Shown here: positions 42,482 through 50,697 of the stretch, piece after piece
How the letters are laid out: every line of letters starts with the position of its first letter
Numbering within the stretch: position 1 is the stretch's first letter
NCBI GenBank assembly: GCA_029959295.1
Contig: JASCOH010000002.1
Span: 124,001 to 188,000 of the forward strand
Reading direction: 5' to 3'
Source: Flavobacteriaceae bacterium PS02334
GTDB taxonomy: Bacteria; Bacteroidota; Bacteroidia; Flavobacteriales; Flavobacteriaceae
DNA: 64,000 bases
The notes under the pieces: generated by a model
Databases searched by the model: none
The model's input: only the letters and a program-made list of their open reading frames with translations
Told to the model about the DNA's origin: nothing
Translations under genes and position numbers: made by a program

Positions 42482-43141
42482 TTAAGGAATTAATCCGTCT
42501 GACATAATTAATTTTCTATCTGCCATATTTGCCAGTTCTTCGTTGTGTGTCACGATCACAAAAGTTTGTCCGAATTCATCTCTTAATTTGAAAAACAACT
42601 GGTGCAGGTTTTCTGCTGAAGCAGTGTCTAAATTTCCCGAAGGTTCATCTGCAAAAATTACGGCAGGCTTGTTTATCAGTGATCTCGCAACGGCAACTCT
42701 TTGTTGTTCTCCACCAGAAAGTTCTCCAGGTTTGTGATTGATCCTGTGTGATAATCCTAAATAATCTAATAATTTTTTTGCTTCAACTTCAGTTTCTGAT
42801 TTTGATTTTCCAGCAATGAAAGCAGGAATGCAGACATTTTCTAAAGCTGTAAATTCGGGCAATAATTGGTGAAACTGAAAAATGAATCCGAGTTGCAGGT
42901 TTCTGAAGCGTGACAAGGCTTTGTCGTTTAATTTCAGAATATCTTCGTTATTGATTTTTAACGAAGTTCCGCTTTGAATTGTCGGTCTGTCTAAAGTGCC
43001 AAGAATTTGCAAAAGCGTAGTTTTTCCGGCACCTGACGCGCCTACGATAGAAACAATTTCCCCTTTTTCAATGTGCAAATCAACTCCTTTTAAAACATGA
43101 AGCTTGTCGTAATATTTATGTAGGTTCTTTGCCTGAATCAT
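42482..43141 (-). CDS. lolD: ABC transporter ATP-binding protein, LolD-like
   Basis: A 219-residue ATPase: Walker [10 protein letters not shown] (34-42), Q-loop, signature LSGGEQQR, Walker [13 protein letters not shown], and [28 protein letters not shown]. Length and sequence fit the LolD/MacB branch, which powers lipoprotein release from the inner membrane. The permease partner (LolC/E) is not in the window. Start chosen at 43141 ([12 protein letters not shown]); nine upstream codons look extra. It is first in the run with the GT-C-like and TIGR02757 genes. Confidence 0.88.
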   Translation of the reverse strand: MIQAKNLHKYYDKLHVLKGVDLHIEKGEIVSIVGASGAGKTTLLQILGTLDRPTIQSGTSLKINNEDILKLNDKALSRFRNLQLGFIFQFHQLLPEFTALENVCIPAFIAGKSKSETEVEAKKLLDYLGLSHRINHKPGELSGGEQQRVAVARSLINKPAVIFADEPSGNLDTASAENLHQLFFKLRDEFGQTFVIVTHNEELANMADRKLIMSDGLIP

Positions 43142-43241
43142 TTTTTTGCTATTTATACAAAGAAACAAAGTTTTTGAAAATTTTCACATCTTTCCACTTT
43201 AATTCTTTCGTATATGGACTTATAAAGTTTAGTTAAGACGA

Positions 43242-43249
43242 TATTTTTG
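43242..43249 (+). promoter_or_regulatory. -7 promoter motif for msrA
   Basis: TATTTTTG, 40 bases before the ATG at 43290. An AGGAG stretch (43281-43285) lies 4 bases before that ATG, a rare Shine-Dalgarno-like site in this window. Confidence 0.45.
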
Positions 43250-43289
43250 GCTTATTTATTGATTAATTTTGAGAAACAAAAGGAGAAAA

Positions 43290-43940
43290 ATGAAAAAGAT
43301 AATTGCTGTGCTGACATTGATTACAATTTCGTGTCAGTCAAAAGGAAAAGAGAACGAACAATTAATTTCAGAAAACAAGGAACCAGTAAAAATGGAAGTA
43401 GAAAAAGGATTAGAAGTGGCCACGTTTGGCGGAGGATGTTTTTGGTGTACAGAAGCAATATTTTTAGAATTAGACGGCGTTAAAAAAGTGGAATCAGGAT
43501 ATATAGGAGGTAAAACTGCAAACCCTACTTATGAAGAAGTTTCTACAGGAACAACTGGCCATGCGGAAGCTACGCAAATCACATTTGACCCGACAAAAAT
43601 CAGTTTTGGAGAATTATTAGAAATATTTTTTGCAACGCACGATCCGACGACTTTCAACCGTCAAGGAGCTGATGTCGGGACGCAATATCGAAGCGAAGTT
43701 TTTTATCATAATGACGAGCAAAAGAAAATTACGGAAGATTATATCAAAGTTTTGAATGCTGAAAATACGTATGGAAAACCAGTCGTAACAAGAGTTTCTG
43801 CAGCTTCAAAATTTTATGTAGCGGAAGATTACCACCAAAATTATTACGCTAGAAATAAGGAGAAATCATATTGCAGCTATGTGATTACACCAAAAGTGGA
43901 TAAAGTAAGAAAACAATATTCTGACAAGTTGAAAAAATAA
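43290..43940 (+). CDS. msrA: Peptide-methionine (S)-S-oxide reductase, lipoprotein form
   Basis: A 216-residue MsrA. The catalytic motif GGGCFWC places the nucleophile Cys at 50, followed by [20 protein letters not shown] and [17 protein letters not shown]. Its N-terminus is a lipoprotein signal ([15 protein letters not shown]), so this copy repairs methionine in the periplasm, anchored to a membrane. MsrB is not adjacent. The start at 43290 is chosen because it opens the signal peptide and has an AGGAG sequence upstream; a TTG at 43269 is less likely. Confidence 0.94.
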   Translation: MKKIIAVLTLITISCQSKGKENEQLISENKEPVKMEVEKGLEVATFGGGCFWCTEAIFLELDGVKKVESGYIGGKTANPTYEEVSTGTTGHAEATQITFDPTKISFGELLEIFFATHDPTTFNRQGADVGTQYRSEVFYHNDEQKKITEDYIKVLNAENTYGKPVVTRVSAASKFYVAEDYHQNYYARNKEKSYCSYVITPKVDKVRKQYSDKLKK

Positions 43941-43984
43941 TTGGCATTAGTTTTGCGTTATGATGCGAAACTAAATCATTGAAA

Positions 43985-44281
43985 ATGACAGAACAAATTC
44001 AGATAAAAGCGGCTTCAGATAAAAAACAAAAACAGTTATTGCTGAGTTTGCTTTTTGATGCCATCGGAATGTTTTCTTATGCATTGCCCTTCTTGGGAGA
44101 ATTTGCAGACTTTGCTTGGGCTCCGATTTCAGGAATTATTTTGGCAAGCATGTACAAAGGAACAGTCGGAAAAGTGGGTGGCGTGATTTCATTTTTAGAG
44201 GAATTATTGCCTTTCACGGATGTTTTGCCGACGTTTACTTTGACGTGGATTTATACTTATTATTTTAGTAAAGGAAAATAG
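43985..44281 (+). CDS. Small membrane protein of unknown function
   Basis: A 98-residue protein with two to three hydrophobic segments (LLLSLLFDAIGMFSYALPFLG; WAPISGIILASMYKG; VLPTFTLTWIYTYYF). It has a short hydrophilic N-terminus. I start at the ATG at 43985, since the TTG at 43979 adds only two residues. It is 44 bases downstream of msrA and may share its transcript. No domain recognised. Confidence 0.7.
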   Translation: MTEQIQIKAASDKKQKQLLLSLLFDAIGMFSYALPFLGEFADFAWAPISGIILASMYKGTVGKVGGVISFLEELLPFTDVLPTFTLTWIYTYYFSKGK

Positions 44282-44407
44282 GCTTTAGTTGCCAAGGAAC
44301 TAAGGTTGAACTCCCAAATAAAAAGCCAGAAGGTAATTACTTTCTGGCTTTTTTTAATTTATAAATTTTATCACTTTGAAAATTAGAGCCTTAGCAACTT
44401 AGAGCCT
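44282..44407. repeat. Imperfect inverted repeat of GCCTTAGCAACTTAGAGCC words
   Basis: GGCTTTAGTTGCCAAGGAACTAAGG (left) is imperfectly inverse to the right-hand words TTAGAGCCTTAGCAACTTAG. It encloses the terminator at 44320-44353, with the same design as the 15882-16000 repeat. Confidence 0.65.
44320..44353. terminator. Bidirectional rho-independent terminator
   Basis: AAAAAGCCAGAA / TTCTGGCTTTTT, 12-bp stem with a 10-base loop, between convergent genes. Confidence 0.9.
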
Positions 44408-44419
44408 TTTTTAAACTTT

Positions 44420-44725
44420 TTACTTGGGCAATAAAAATCCCAGTTTCATGCTTCTAATCATTCTTTTTGCAAACGGGAAGAAAAATCTAGATTGGCCAAA
44501 AAGCCATCCAAAAAGCATAAGCATAAAAGGATATAGCGGTAAAACAAGGACTAAAAGTAGAATATAATATAAACTCCAATGTGTATTTTCCTTAGTGATA
44601 CCAATCAATCCCATCAAAAAATAAGAAATTCTGGCAGAAAGCGAACCATTGATGGCAAAGACAATAAAGATAACGATAAGCTGAAAATTTGAGGTAATTC
44701 CCCAGCGTTGTTTAAGTTTATTCAT
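44420..44725 (-). CDS. Small membrane protein, DUF6787-like
   Basis: A 101-residue protein with two membrane helices (FQLIVIFIVFAINGSLSARISYFLMG; WSLYYILLLVLVLPLYPFMLMLFGWLFG), starting NKLKQRWGI, and a basic C-terminus. This layout fits the flavobacterial family I remember as DUF6787; it is sometimes mislabelled as a diacylglyceryl transferase. It follows the 45181-44756 lipoprotein gene by 30 bases; its own -7 motif lies upstream. Confidence 0.7.
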   Translation of the reverse strand: MNKLKQRWGITSNFQLIVIFIVFAINGSLSARISYFLMGLIGITKENTHWSLYYILLLVLVLPLYPFMLMLFGWLFGQSRFFFPFAKRMIRSMKLGFLLPK

Positions 44726-44742
44726 ACTGAATTAATATAGTG

Positions 44743-44750
44743 CAAAAGTA
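44743..44750 (-). promoter_or_regulatory. -7 promoter motif
   Basis: Minus-strand TACTTTTG, 17 bases upstream of the ATG at 44725. Confidence 0.5.
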
Positions 44751-44755
44751 CGATT

Positions 44756-45181
44756 TTAAATTCGAGGAGCAAAACCGCCGAGCCTAATATTATTCGTTAA
44801 TTGAAAATAAGTGAGGTAATTGAATAACATATAATTGACCTCATATCCATAATTGATGCTGTTTTGATAATCGATTGACATATCAAATAATCTATTTCCT
44901 TGTATGAATTTGTTGTTCCAGCCTAGTACCCAATCTCGATTTCGAGCTTCTAAATAAGATTGCGAATAGTAATTTCGAGGTTTCCCGTAAGATGCAAACC
45001 AACTATTGAAACCTGAATCAATTATAATTACTTCGTACTCAATTTCTTCATTTGCAATTCTAATCGTATCATTTTTAATTGCTTTCTCATCTTTGGAAAA
45101 AGTTTTTTCAGAGGAAGTTTTTGAAGTTGTACATCCAAAAAAAATTTGAAAAAGAAACGGTATATAAATAAAATTCTTCAT
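44756..45181 (-). CDS. Lipoprotein, DUF6146-like
   Basis: A 141-residue lipoprotein with signal peptide and lipobox (FLFQIFFG-C at residue 16), then a Ser/Lys-rich linker and a compact domain with aromatic-rich lines IIIDSGFNSWFASYGKPRNYYSQSYLEARN and DWVLGWNNKFIQG. I associate this with DUF6146, of unknown function. It sits 11 bases from the promoter box of the next gene, so the two are probably separate transcripts. Confidence 0.72.
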   Translation of the reverse strand: MKNFIYIPFLFQIFFGCTTSKTSSEKTFSKDEKAIKNDTIRIANEEIEYEVIIIDSGFNSWFASYGKPRNYYSQSYLEARNRDWVLGWNNKFIQGNRLFDMSIDYQNSINYGYEVNYMLFNYLTYFQLTNNIRLGGFAPRI

Positions 45182-45238
45182 GTTATAAAGTTACTCAATC
45201 TTCTTGAAATCAGCATTTTGATTGATATTCTTTTAACA

Positions 45239-45266
45239 AAAAAGCCAGACAATTGTCTGGCTTTTT
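45239..45266. terminator. Terminator, 14-bp perfect palindrome
   Basis: AAAAAGCCAGACAA / TTGTCTGGCTTTTT with no loop bases beyond the stem; shares its AAAAAGCCAGA arm with the terminator at 44320. Confidence 0.9.
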
Positions 45267-45281
45267 ATGAATTATCTATTT

Positions 45282-45839
45282 TTATTTGCCAAAAAGCTTT
45301 CCGAGCAAACCTGCAAAACCACCTTTTTTATTTACGGCAACCATTGCATCGGCCATATTCACTTTTCCATCATTATTTTGATCTAAGCCAAATTGAGTTC
45401 CATATTTTTGAATCGCATCCATAACTGCAGAATTTCCTTGACCGCCAGAAAGTGAATTGACGATATCTGAAATCTCAAAACTCTTATCATTTGGGTTTTT
45501 AGCTTTTCCAATTAATGAACCTAAAACTTTCGGAATCAAACTTCCAGCAACTCCCGAAGAAGCCTCATTGCTTAATCCGAATTTCTCTCCTAAATTGACT
45601 GAAAACTGTTCAGTCAATTGCTTAACTACCGGATTTGTTGCAGAACCTGCATTATTTCCTTGAAACAAAGCTCCGATTTTATCTGCGCCACCTTCTGAAA
45701 TTATTTTCTGCAAACCGGAAAAAATTGAAGTGCTCGCTTCGTCCATTACGCCTTCATTCAATTCATTTGGAACATTTTTGTTGTTGACAACAGCTTCATT
45801 CCCAAATTGTTTCACTAAATCTGATAATTGTTCTAACAT
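45282..45839 (-). CDS. DUF937-like protein with EF-hand calcium loop
   Basis: A 185-residue protein with no signal peptide. Residues ~1-120 show a DUF937/YidB-like helical pattern (MLEQLSDLVKQFGNEAV ... GVAGSLIPKVLGSLIGKA) rich in Gly/Ser/Asn. Near the C-terminus, DQNNDGKVNMADAM matches the canonical EF-hand loop D-x-N-x-D-G-x-V-x-x-x-D. This suggests Ca2+ binding. A Gly/Lys-rich tail (GGFAGLLGKLFGK) ends the protein. It stands alone before a perfect terminator. Confidence 0.72.
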   Translation of the reverse strand: MLEQLSDLVKQFGNEAVVNNKNVPNELNEGVMDEASTSIFSGLQKIISEGGADKIGALFQGNNAGSATNPVVKQLTEQFSVNLGEKFGLSNEASSGVAGSLIPKVLGSLIGKAKNPNDKSFEISDIVNSLSGGQGNSAVMDAIQKYGTQFGLDQNNDGKVNMADAMVAVNKKGGFAGLLGKLFGK

Positions 45840-45900
45840 TTTGTATGGTTTTAAATTTAAACAAACCTACATAAAAAAGTTGCACATTTAACAAATTCGA

Positions 45901-46854
45901 TTAATTTTTCAATAAACTAATAATTTGTTCAGCCAATTCTGTTCCGATTCTATCTTGAGCTTCCAAAGTTGCAGCGCCAATATGCGGCGTCAGCGAGATT
46001 TTTGGGTGCATTAAAATCTGTACAGCCGGAGTTGGTTCTTCCTCAAAAACATCTAAACCAGCAAACAAAACCTTTCCAGTTTCAAGAGCTTCAATTAATT
46101 CCACCTCATTGATAACGCCTCCTCGCGAAGCATTTACAATTCCCACGCCATCTTTCATCAACTCAAATTCAGGTTTTCCAATTACATAACCATCTTGCGC
46201 CGGAACGTGAAGCGAAATAAAATCAGAATGTCTGAAAATATCTTCCATAGGTTCCGTCACAATGTCCACATTGATGAATTGTCCGTTGTAAAAATCAACT
46301 TTGATTTCTGCATTTCCGACGAATTTATCCGAAGCAATTACACGCATTCCAAGACCCAAACCGATTTTTGCAACCGCTTTTCCAATACGTCCAAAACCGA
46401 TAATTCCAAGTGTTTTTCCACGTAATTCCAATCCGTTTGCGTAGGCTTTTTTCAAACCTTCAAAGTTCGAATCGCCTTCCAAAGGCATATTTCTGTTGGC
46501 ATCGTGCAAAAATCTTACGCCAGTAAATAAGTGTGCGAAAACCAATTCTGCCACAGATTCTGACGAAGAAGCTGGCGTGTTGATCACATGGATTCCTTTT
46601 TCGCGCGCATAATCCACATCGATATTATCCATCCCAACGCCACCGCGACCGATGACTTTCAAAGTCGGGCAATTATCAATAATATCTTGCCTCACTTTGG
46701 TTGCGCTTCTAACCAAAAGCACTGAAACCGCATTTGCATTGATATAATTTGCAACTTGTTCCTGCGCCACTTTTGTAGTAATTACTTCAAATCCGCCTTT
46801 TTCTAAAGCCTTGATCCCGCTTTTTGAAATCCCGTCATTGGCTAATACTTTCAT
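45901..46854 (-). CDS. serA: D-3-phosphoglycerate dehydrogenase, short form
   Basis: A 317-residue NAD-dependent D-2-hydroxyacid dehydrogenase. It has the Rossmann loop GFGRIGKAVAKIGLGLGMRV, substrate Arg in NASRGGVINE and the catalytic His in TPHIGAATLEAQDR. It opens the phosphoserine pathway of serine synthesis. It lacks the C-terminal ACT regulatory domain of longer SerA forms, so it may not be feedback-inhibited by serine in the usual way. It is directly downstream of serC, which supports this choice among family members. Confidence 0.9.
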   Translation of the reverse strand: MKVLANDGISKSGIKALEKGGFEVITTKVAQEQVANYINANAVSVLLVRSATKVRQDIIDNCPTLKVIGRGGVGMDNIDVDYAREKGIHVINTPASSSESVAELVFAHLFTGVRFLHDANRNMPLEGDSNFEGLKKAYANGLELRGKTLGIIGFGRIGKAVAKIGLGLGMRVIASDKFVGNAEIKVDFYNGQFINVDIVTEPMEDIFRHSDFISLHVPAQDGYVIGKPEFELMKDGVGIVNASRGGVINEVELIEALETGKVLFAGLDVFEEEPTPAVQILMHPKISLTPHIGAATLEAQDRIGTELAEQIISLLKN

Positions 46855-46937
46855 GTTTTTTTATTTAAAATTTAAAGATTGAAACATTTGAAAATTCCAA
46901 TCTATACTAATTGTTCTATCTGAATTTACTTTCGACA

Positions 46938-46975
46938 AAGTCTAAGAAGTCTAAAATCTAACTATCTAAGAAATC
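46938..46975 (-). repeat. Tandem words AGTCTAAGAAGTCTAAAA
   Basis: Words AAGTCTAAGAAGTCTAAAATC and ACTATCTAAGAAATC run into the stop of serC. They resemble the block at 39886-40014. Confidence 0.65.
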
Positions 46976-48039
46976 TTTTTTTCCAATTCCTGCATCACAT
47001 CCACCAAAACCTGAACGCTTTCCAAAGGCAAAGCATTGTACATCGAAGCTCTATAACCGCCCACAGAACGGTGTCCTGGCAATCCAGAAATTCCTGCCTC
47101 TTTCCACATTTTATCAAAAATCGGAGCGTGAGATTCGTCGTTTAATAAGAAAGTAGCATTCATATTTGAACGGTCTTCCGCTACAGAAGCACCTTTAAAC
47201 AAAGGATTTCTGTCAATTTCTGCATATAGTAATTTTGCTTTCACCTCATTAATCTTTTCAATTGCGGGAATTCCGCCAAGATTTTTCAGCCATTGCATTG
47301 TCAAAAGCGAAGTATAAACTGCAAAAACTGCAGGCGTATTGTACATGCTTTCGGCCTTGATATGTTTTTCGTAATCTAAAATACTTGGGATAGTTCTTCC
47401 AGTTTTGTTTAGGATTTCTTCTTTTACTACGACCAAAGTAACTCCAGCCGGACCCATATTTTTCTGAGCTCCAGCATAGATCAAATCAAATTTTGAGAAG
47501 TCTAATTGTCTAGAAAAAATATCAGAACTCATATCGCAAACTACAGGAACATTCGTCGTTGGAAACGATTTCATCTGAGTTCCAAAAATTGTATTGTTCG
47601 AAGTACAGTGAAAATAATCAGCATCACTCGGAATTTCAAATTGCTTTGGAATATGATTGTAATTTTCTTCTTTTGACGAAGCTACGATTACAGTTTCTCC
47701 AAAAGCTTTTGCTTCCTTGATTGCTGCTGAAGCCCAAGTTCCAGTATCTAAATACGACGCTTTTCCGTTTTCTTTCAATAAGTTATAAGGAACTCTCAAA
47801 AATTCCATACTTGCGCCACCTTGCAAAAATAAAGCTTGGTAGCCTTTGTTTTCAAGACCTAAAAGTTCCAATGCCAACGCTCTTGCTTCGTCCATTACGG
47901 TTACGAAATCTTTGCTTCTGTGCGAAATTTCTAAAATCGAAAGACCAGAATCGTTGAAATTTAGAACTGCTTGAGCCGCTTTTTCGAAAACTTCTTGAGG
48001 CAAAATGCAAGGACCAGCACTGTAATTGTGTTTTTTCAT
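46966..48039 (-). CDS. serC: Phosphoserine aminotransferase
   Basis: A 357-residue PLP-dependent class V aminotransferase that converts 3-phosphohydroxypyruvate and glutamate to phosphoserine. The N-terminus HNYSAGPCILP, the phosphate-binding HCTSNNTIFGTQ region, the PLP lysine 193 in AGAQKNMGPAG and the C-terminal GLPGHRSVGGYRASMYN block are all diagnostic. It precedes serA on the same strand, so both steps of the pathway are together. Its upstream neighbour is an acyl-CoA reductase-like gene, separated by a repeat-rich gap. Confidence 0.95.
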   Translation of the reverse strand: MKKHNYSAGPCILPQEVFEKAAQAVLNFNDSGLSILEISHRSKDFVTVMDEARALALELLGLENKGYQALFLQGGASMEFLRVPYNLLKENGKASYLDTGTWASAAIKEAKAFGETVIVASSKEENYNHIPKQFEIPSDADYFHCTSNNTIFGTQMKSFPTTNVPVVCDMSSDIFSRQLDFSKFDLIYAGAQKNMGPAGVTLVVVKEEILNKTGRTIPSILDYEKHIKAESMYNTPAVFAVYTSLLTMQWLKNLGGIPAIEKINEVKAKLLYAEIDRNPLFKGASVAEDRSNMNATFLLNDESHAPIFDKMWKEAGISGLPGHRSVGGYRASMYNALPLESVQVLVDVMQELEKKIS

Positions 48040-48170
48040 TGTGTGTGTTTAGAATAGGTTGTCTAAAATTTTGAAACGCAAATTTGAGAAATTAGATAAA
48101 AACTTTCCTTTACGTTTTAGTAATAATTTCATAAGGTTATTAACGAAAACGTTGTAGTGAATTTGTTTTT

Positions 48171-48326
48171 AAGGTAGATTCGCAGATTTTTATCTAAAAT
48201 GGAGTATTTAAAGAAACCGCAGATTCACAGATTTTTTAAAAACGATTGCGTAGAATTTGTTTCACCCTTTTTAATAATAAAAAATTACAGATTTGCATAT
48301 AAAAAAATCTGCGAATCTGCGGTAAT
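48171..48326. repeat. Multiple CCGCAGATTCGCAGATT-family copies, nested
   Basis: At least two left-type words (GGTAGATTCGCAGATTTTTAT, AAACCGCAGATTCACAGATTT) and a right-type word (AAATCTGCGAATCTGCGGT) within the gap of 289 bases between serC and the 48329 gene. I see nothing else in it. Confidence 0.75.
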
Positions 48327-48328
48327 TT

Positions 48329-49387
48329 TTAAATTGAAGCAAGAAATGCAATTGTATCTACATTGTCTGCATAATCCCACAGTTCAGGCTTTTGCGTTTT
48401 TCCGAAGGGAATGCTGTTGTCAACAATTCCTTTTGAAACGATGCATTGAATTTGTTGGTTTTCAGCTTCTAAGCGCGTTTTTAAATCTTCTAAATTATCA
48501 TAGAATTCATAGAAAACACTTGAAATAGGAGAGGAATAGCTCGAATCTTCTTTGATTGTGAGAAATCCGTTATCTAATAATTTGAAATTGCTCATCAAGA
48601 AAACAGCCTTGTTGTAATCGTAATTATTTGCGTATTTTTCATAATGGATTACGTCTTGAAATTCAAAAATTCCTTCAAAAAAAGTGTCGAATTTATAATC
48701 TTTAGGAACAAACATTTTAGAAACATTTCTGCAGCCTAAACCGAAATACCTAAAAATATCTTCTCCTAAACCAATCAAATCTTCTTTAGATTCTTTTCCG
48801 TTTAGAACGGCAACTGAATTTCTGTTTTTACGAATAATTGACGGTTTATCTTTGAAATAATATTCAAAATATCTTGCTGTATTATTGCTTCCAGTAGCGA
48901 TTACAGCATCAAAATTTTCTAATTTTCCTTCCACGAAAGTGATATATTCTGAAAATTTTGGTTCTACTGCAATTATATATTTTGCTAAGAAAGGCAACAA
49001 ATGTTGGTCATTTGAAGAAGTTTTTACCAAAACTTTATGTCCGGAAATCAATACGGATAAAAAGTCATGAAATCCTACCAATGGAATATTTCCAGCTAAA
49101 ATCAATCCTACATTTTTAGGTTCGATATTCTCCAAATTATATTCAGAAAGCCATTGGTCTAAATTTTCTTTTGTCAGCGCTTCCGCCCAAGAATTTATGG
49201 CAAAAAACACTTGTTCAGGCGTATACCATCCGTTGTGCGATTGCGATAATTGAATTAAATCCAGAAATTCATTGAAAAACAAATCGTTATGTAAAACGTT
49301 TTCGCTTCTACTGCTTTCATTTTCAGAAAATTGGCTCAGGAATTTCCCAAGTTCAACGAAAATATTTTTTTTATGTTCTAAAGTCAT
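48329..49387 (-). CDS. Acyl-CoA reductase-like protein (LuxC family)
   Basis: A 352-residue protein of the LuxC/PF05893 aldehyde-dehydrogenase-superfamily branch. Typical lines are NVGLILAGNIPLVGFHDFLSVLISGHKVLVKTSSNDQHLLPFLAKYI, ATGSNNTARYFEYYFKDKPSIIRKNRNSVAVL and the cysteine line GLGCRNVSKMF, which may hold the acyl-thioester Cys. Members reduce acyl-CoA to aldehyde; the substrate here is unknown. It sits divergent from a ferredoxin gene and upstream of serC, a gene order I remember as conserved in flavobacteria. Confidence 0.85.
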   Translation of the reverse strand: MTLEHKKNIFVELGKFLSQFSENESSRSENVLHNDLFFNEFLDLIQLSQSHNGWYTPEQVFFAINSWAEALTKENLDQWLSEYNLENIEPKNVGLILAGNIPLVGFHDFLSVLISGHKVLVKTSSNDQHLLPFLAKYIIAVEPKFSEYITFVEGKLENFDAVIATGSNNTARYFEYYFKDKPSIIRKNRNSVAVLNGKESKEDLIGLGEDIFRYFGLGCRNVSKMFVPKDYKFDTFFEGIFEFQDVIHYEKYANNYDYNKAVFLMSNFKLLDNGFLTIKEDSSYSSPISSVFYEFYDNLEDLKTRLEAENQQIQCIVSKGIVDNSIPFGKTQKPELWDYADNVDTIAFLASI

Positions 49388-49416
49388 ATTGATTTGCTTA
49401 TGAATTGTTTTGGACG

Positions 49417-49435
49417 TAATTTTGCAACAAAAATA
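49417..49435. promoter_or_regulatory. Back-to-back -7 promoter motifs
   Basis: TAATTTTG on plus (49417-49424) and TATTTTTG on minus (49435-49428) lie 3 bases apart, serving the ferredoxin and acyl-CoA reductase genes. Confidence 0.5.
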
Positions 49436-49487
49436 AGCTATAATAGTTGTAAGTCAAAAGTGAAAGGTCGAAAGTTTAAAATTCGCA

Positions 49488-49519
49488 AACTCATAACTTA
49501 TAACTCATAATTCATAACT
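49488..49519 (+). repeat. Tandem words AACTCATAACTTATAACTCATAATT before ferredoxin
   Basis: Three to four 10-base words (AACTCATAAC, TTATAACTCA, TAATTCATAA) end 6 bases before the ATG at 49526. Confidence 0.8.
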
Positions 49520-49525
49520 AGAGAA

Positions 49526-49876
49526 ATGGCAATCATAATAACAGACGAATGCATCAACTGTGGTGCTTGCGAACCAGAATGCCCAAACACCGCGATTTAT
49601 GAAGGTGCGGACGACTGGAGATATAAAGACGGAACAAAATTAAGCGGTAAAATTATTCTTCCGAGTGGGGAAGAAGTGGATGCAAACGACGCGCAAACGC
49701 CGATTTCTGATGATATTTATTATATCGTTCCTGGAAAATGTACAGAATGCAAGGGTTTCCACGAAGAGCCTCAATGCGCGGCAGTTTGCCCTGTAGATTG
49801 TTGTGTTCCTGATGATGATCATGTGGAAAGCGAAGAAACTTTATTGAATCGCCAAGCATTTTTGCATGGTGAATAA
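49526..49876 (+). CDS. 4Fe-4S dicluster ferredoxin
   Basis: A 116-residue electron carrier with two [4Fe-4S] cluster motifs: [13 protein letters not shown] in the N-terminal part and [22 protein letters not shown] in the C-terminal part, where the insert [11 protein letters not shown] lengthens the second cluster loop. About 60 residues lie between them. The form fits the YfhL/7Fe-type bacterial ferredoxins. It stands alone, divergent from the acyl-CoA reductase gene, and could feed it electrons; that link is inference from position. Confidence 0.9.
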   Translation: MAIIITDECINCGACEPECPNTAIYEGADDWRYKDGTKLSGKIILPSGEEVDANDAQTPISDDIYYIVPGKCTECKGFHEEPQCAAVCPVDCCVPDDDHVESEETLLNRQAFLHGE

Positions 49877-49897
49877 TTCTTCTTGATATAAAAAACA

Positions 49898-49929
49898 AAA
49901 AAATCCTGAACGCAAGTTCAGGATTTTTT
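49898..49929. terminator. Rho-independent terminator, GCAA loop
   Basis: AAAAAATCCTGAAC / GTTCAGGATTTTTT, 14-bp perfect stem closed by the GNRA tetraloop GCAA, at a convergent junction. Confidence 0.92.
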
Positions 49930-49946
49930 ATTTGAAGTAAATAGGA

Positions 49947-50486
49947 TTATTTTTTTGTACGCATGTAAGTTTCGGTGCTTACTTTGTCTGATTTATCATC
50001 ATACGTTTCAACAACTAAGTTTCCATTTGTATCAAAATATCCAATTGAAGTAGCGTTTTTTCCTCTATAAATATAGCTATTTGTTGAAGTTGCTCTTAAA
50101 ACTCCAATTTTTTTATTTTCTGGAGAAATAATTGCATATCCAGCCGGATCTAATTTCAATTGGTAATTTTTCCCATTGTAATCATAATATGCAGATCTGT
50201 CAACATCCACAGTTCTCGTTGAGCCGTCAGGATTTGTTACTGTCGTTTTTGAAGTTACCTGAACAGGACTCTGCTTCATGTCTTTGTTTAGGGCTTTTGA
50301 GTCGGCATCTTGCAATTCGATATCTTGAACTTCTTGAACTTCTTGAGTTTTCAGAATTTTTTTCTCTCCGTCAGAATCTTTTACTGTTGTTACAGTTGTC
50401 TTTGATACATCAGTCACATTTTTGTTTTGTGCCTGGATTCCCATTGTAGCTAATAAGGTAAGGCAGCTTAATACGATCGTTTTCAT
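49947..50486 (-). CDS. Secreted protein of unknown function
   Basis: A 179-residue secreted protein: signal peptide MKTIVLSCLTLLATMGIQA-QN, then a Thr/Val/Asp-rich region of ~80 residues (VTTVKDSDGEKKILKTQEVQEVQDIELQ) and a beta-rich C-terminal domain (SAYYDYNGKNYQLKLDPAGYAIISPENKKIGVLR... YIYRGKNATSIGYFDTNGNLVVETYDD). No catalytic motif. It probably sits in the periplasm or on the cell surface. Confidence 0.75.
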   Translation of the reverse strand: MKTIVLSCLTLLATMGIQAQNKNVTDVSKTTVTTVKDSDGEKKILKTQEVQEVQDIELQDADSKALNKDMKQSPVQVTSKTTVTNPDGSTRTVDVDRSAYYDYNGKNYQLKLDPAGYAIISPENKKIGVLRATSTNSYIYRGKNATSIGYFDTNGNLVVETYDDKSDKVSTETYMRTKK

Positions 50487-50653
50487 AAAATTTTATTTAG
50501 AATGGTTATTTATCAAAGTTATATCATAAATGTTAAATTAAAGCCTAAAAAAGCATAAAGTATTTATAAATAGCGATTTGGTTAATGAATTTTAAATATT
50601 TTAAGAAATTCAAATTGAAAAAATAATACTTATAAAATTCAATTTCAAAAGCT

Positions 50654-50661
50654 TATATTTG
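50654..50661 (+). promoter_or_regulatory. -7 promoter motif for ychF
   Basis: TATATTTG followed by CACCC, 36 bases before the ATG at 50698. Confidence 0.5.
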
Positions 50662-50697
50662 CACCCTTAAAAATATCAATATCATACTTATACCATA

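Noticed and set aside
48199-48528. 109-codon plus-strand frame
   Set aside because: It lies on repeat words and antisense to the acyl-CoA reductase; a chance frame.
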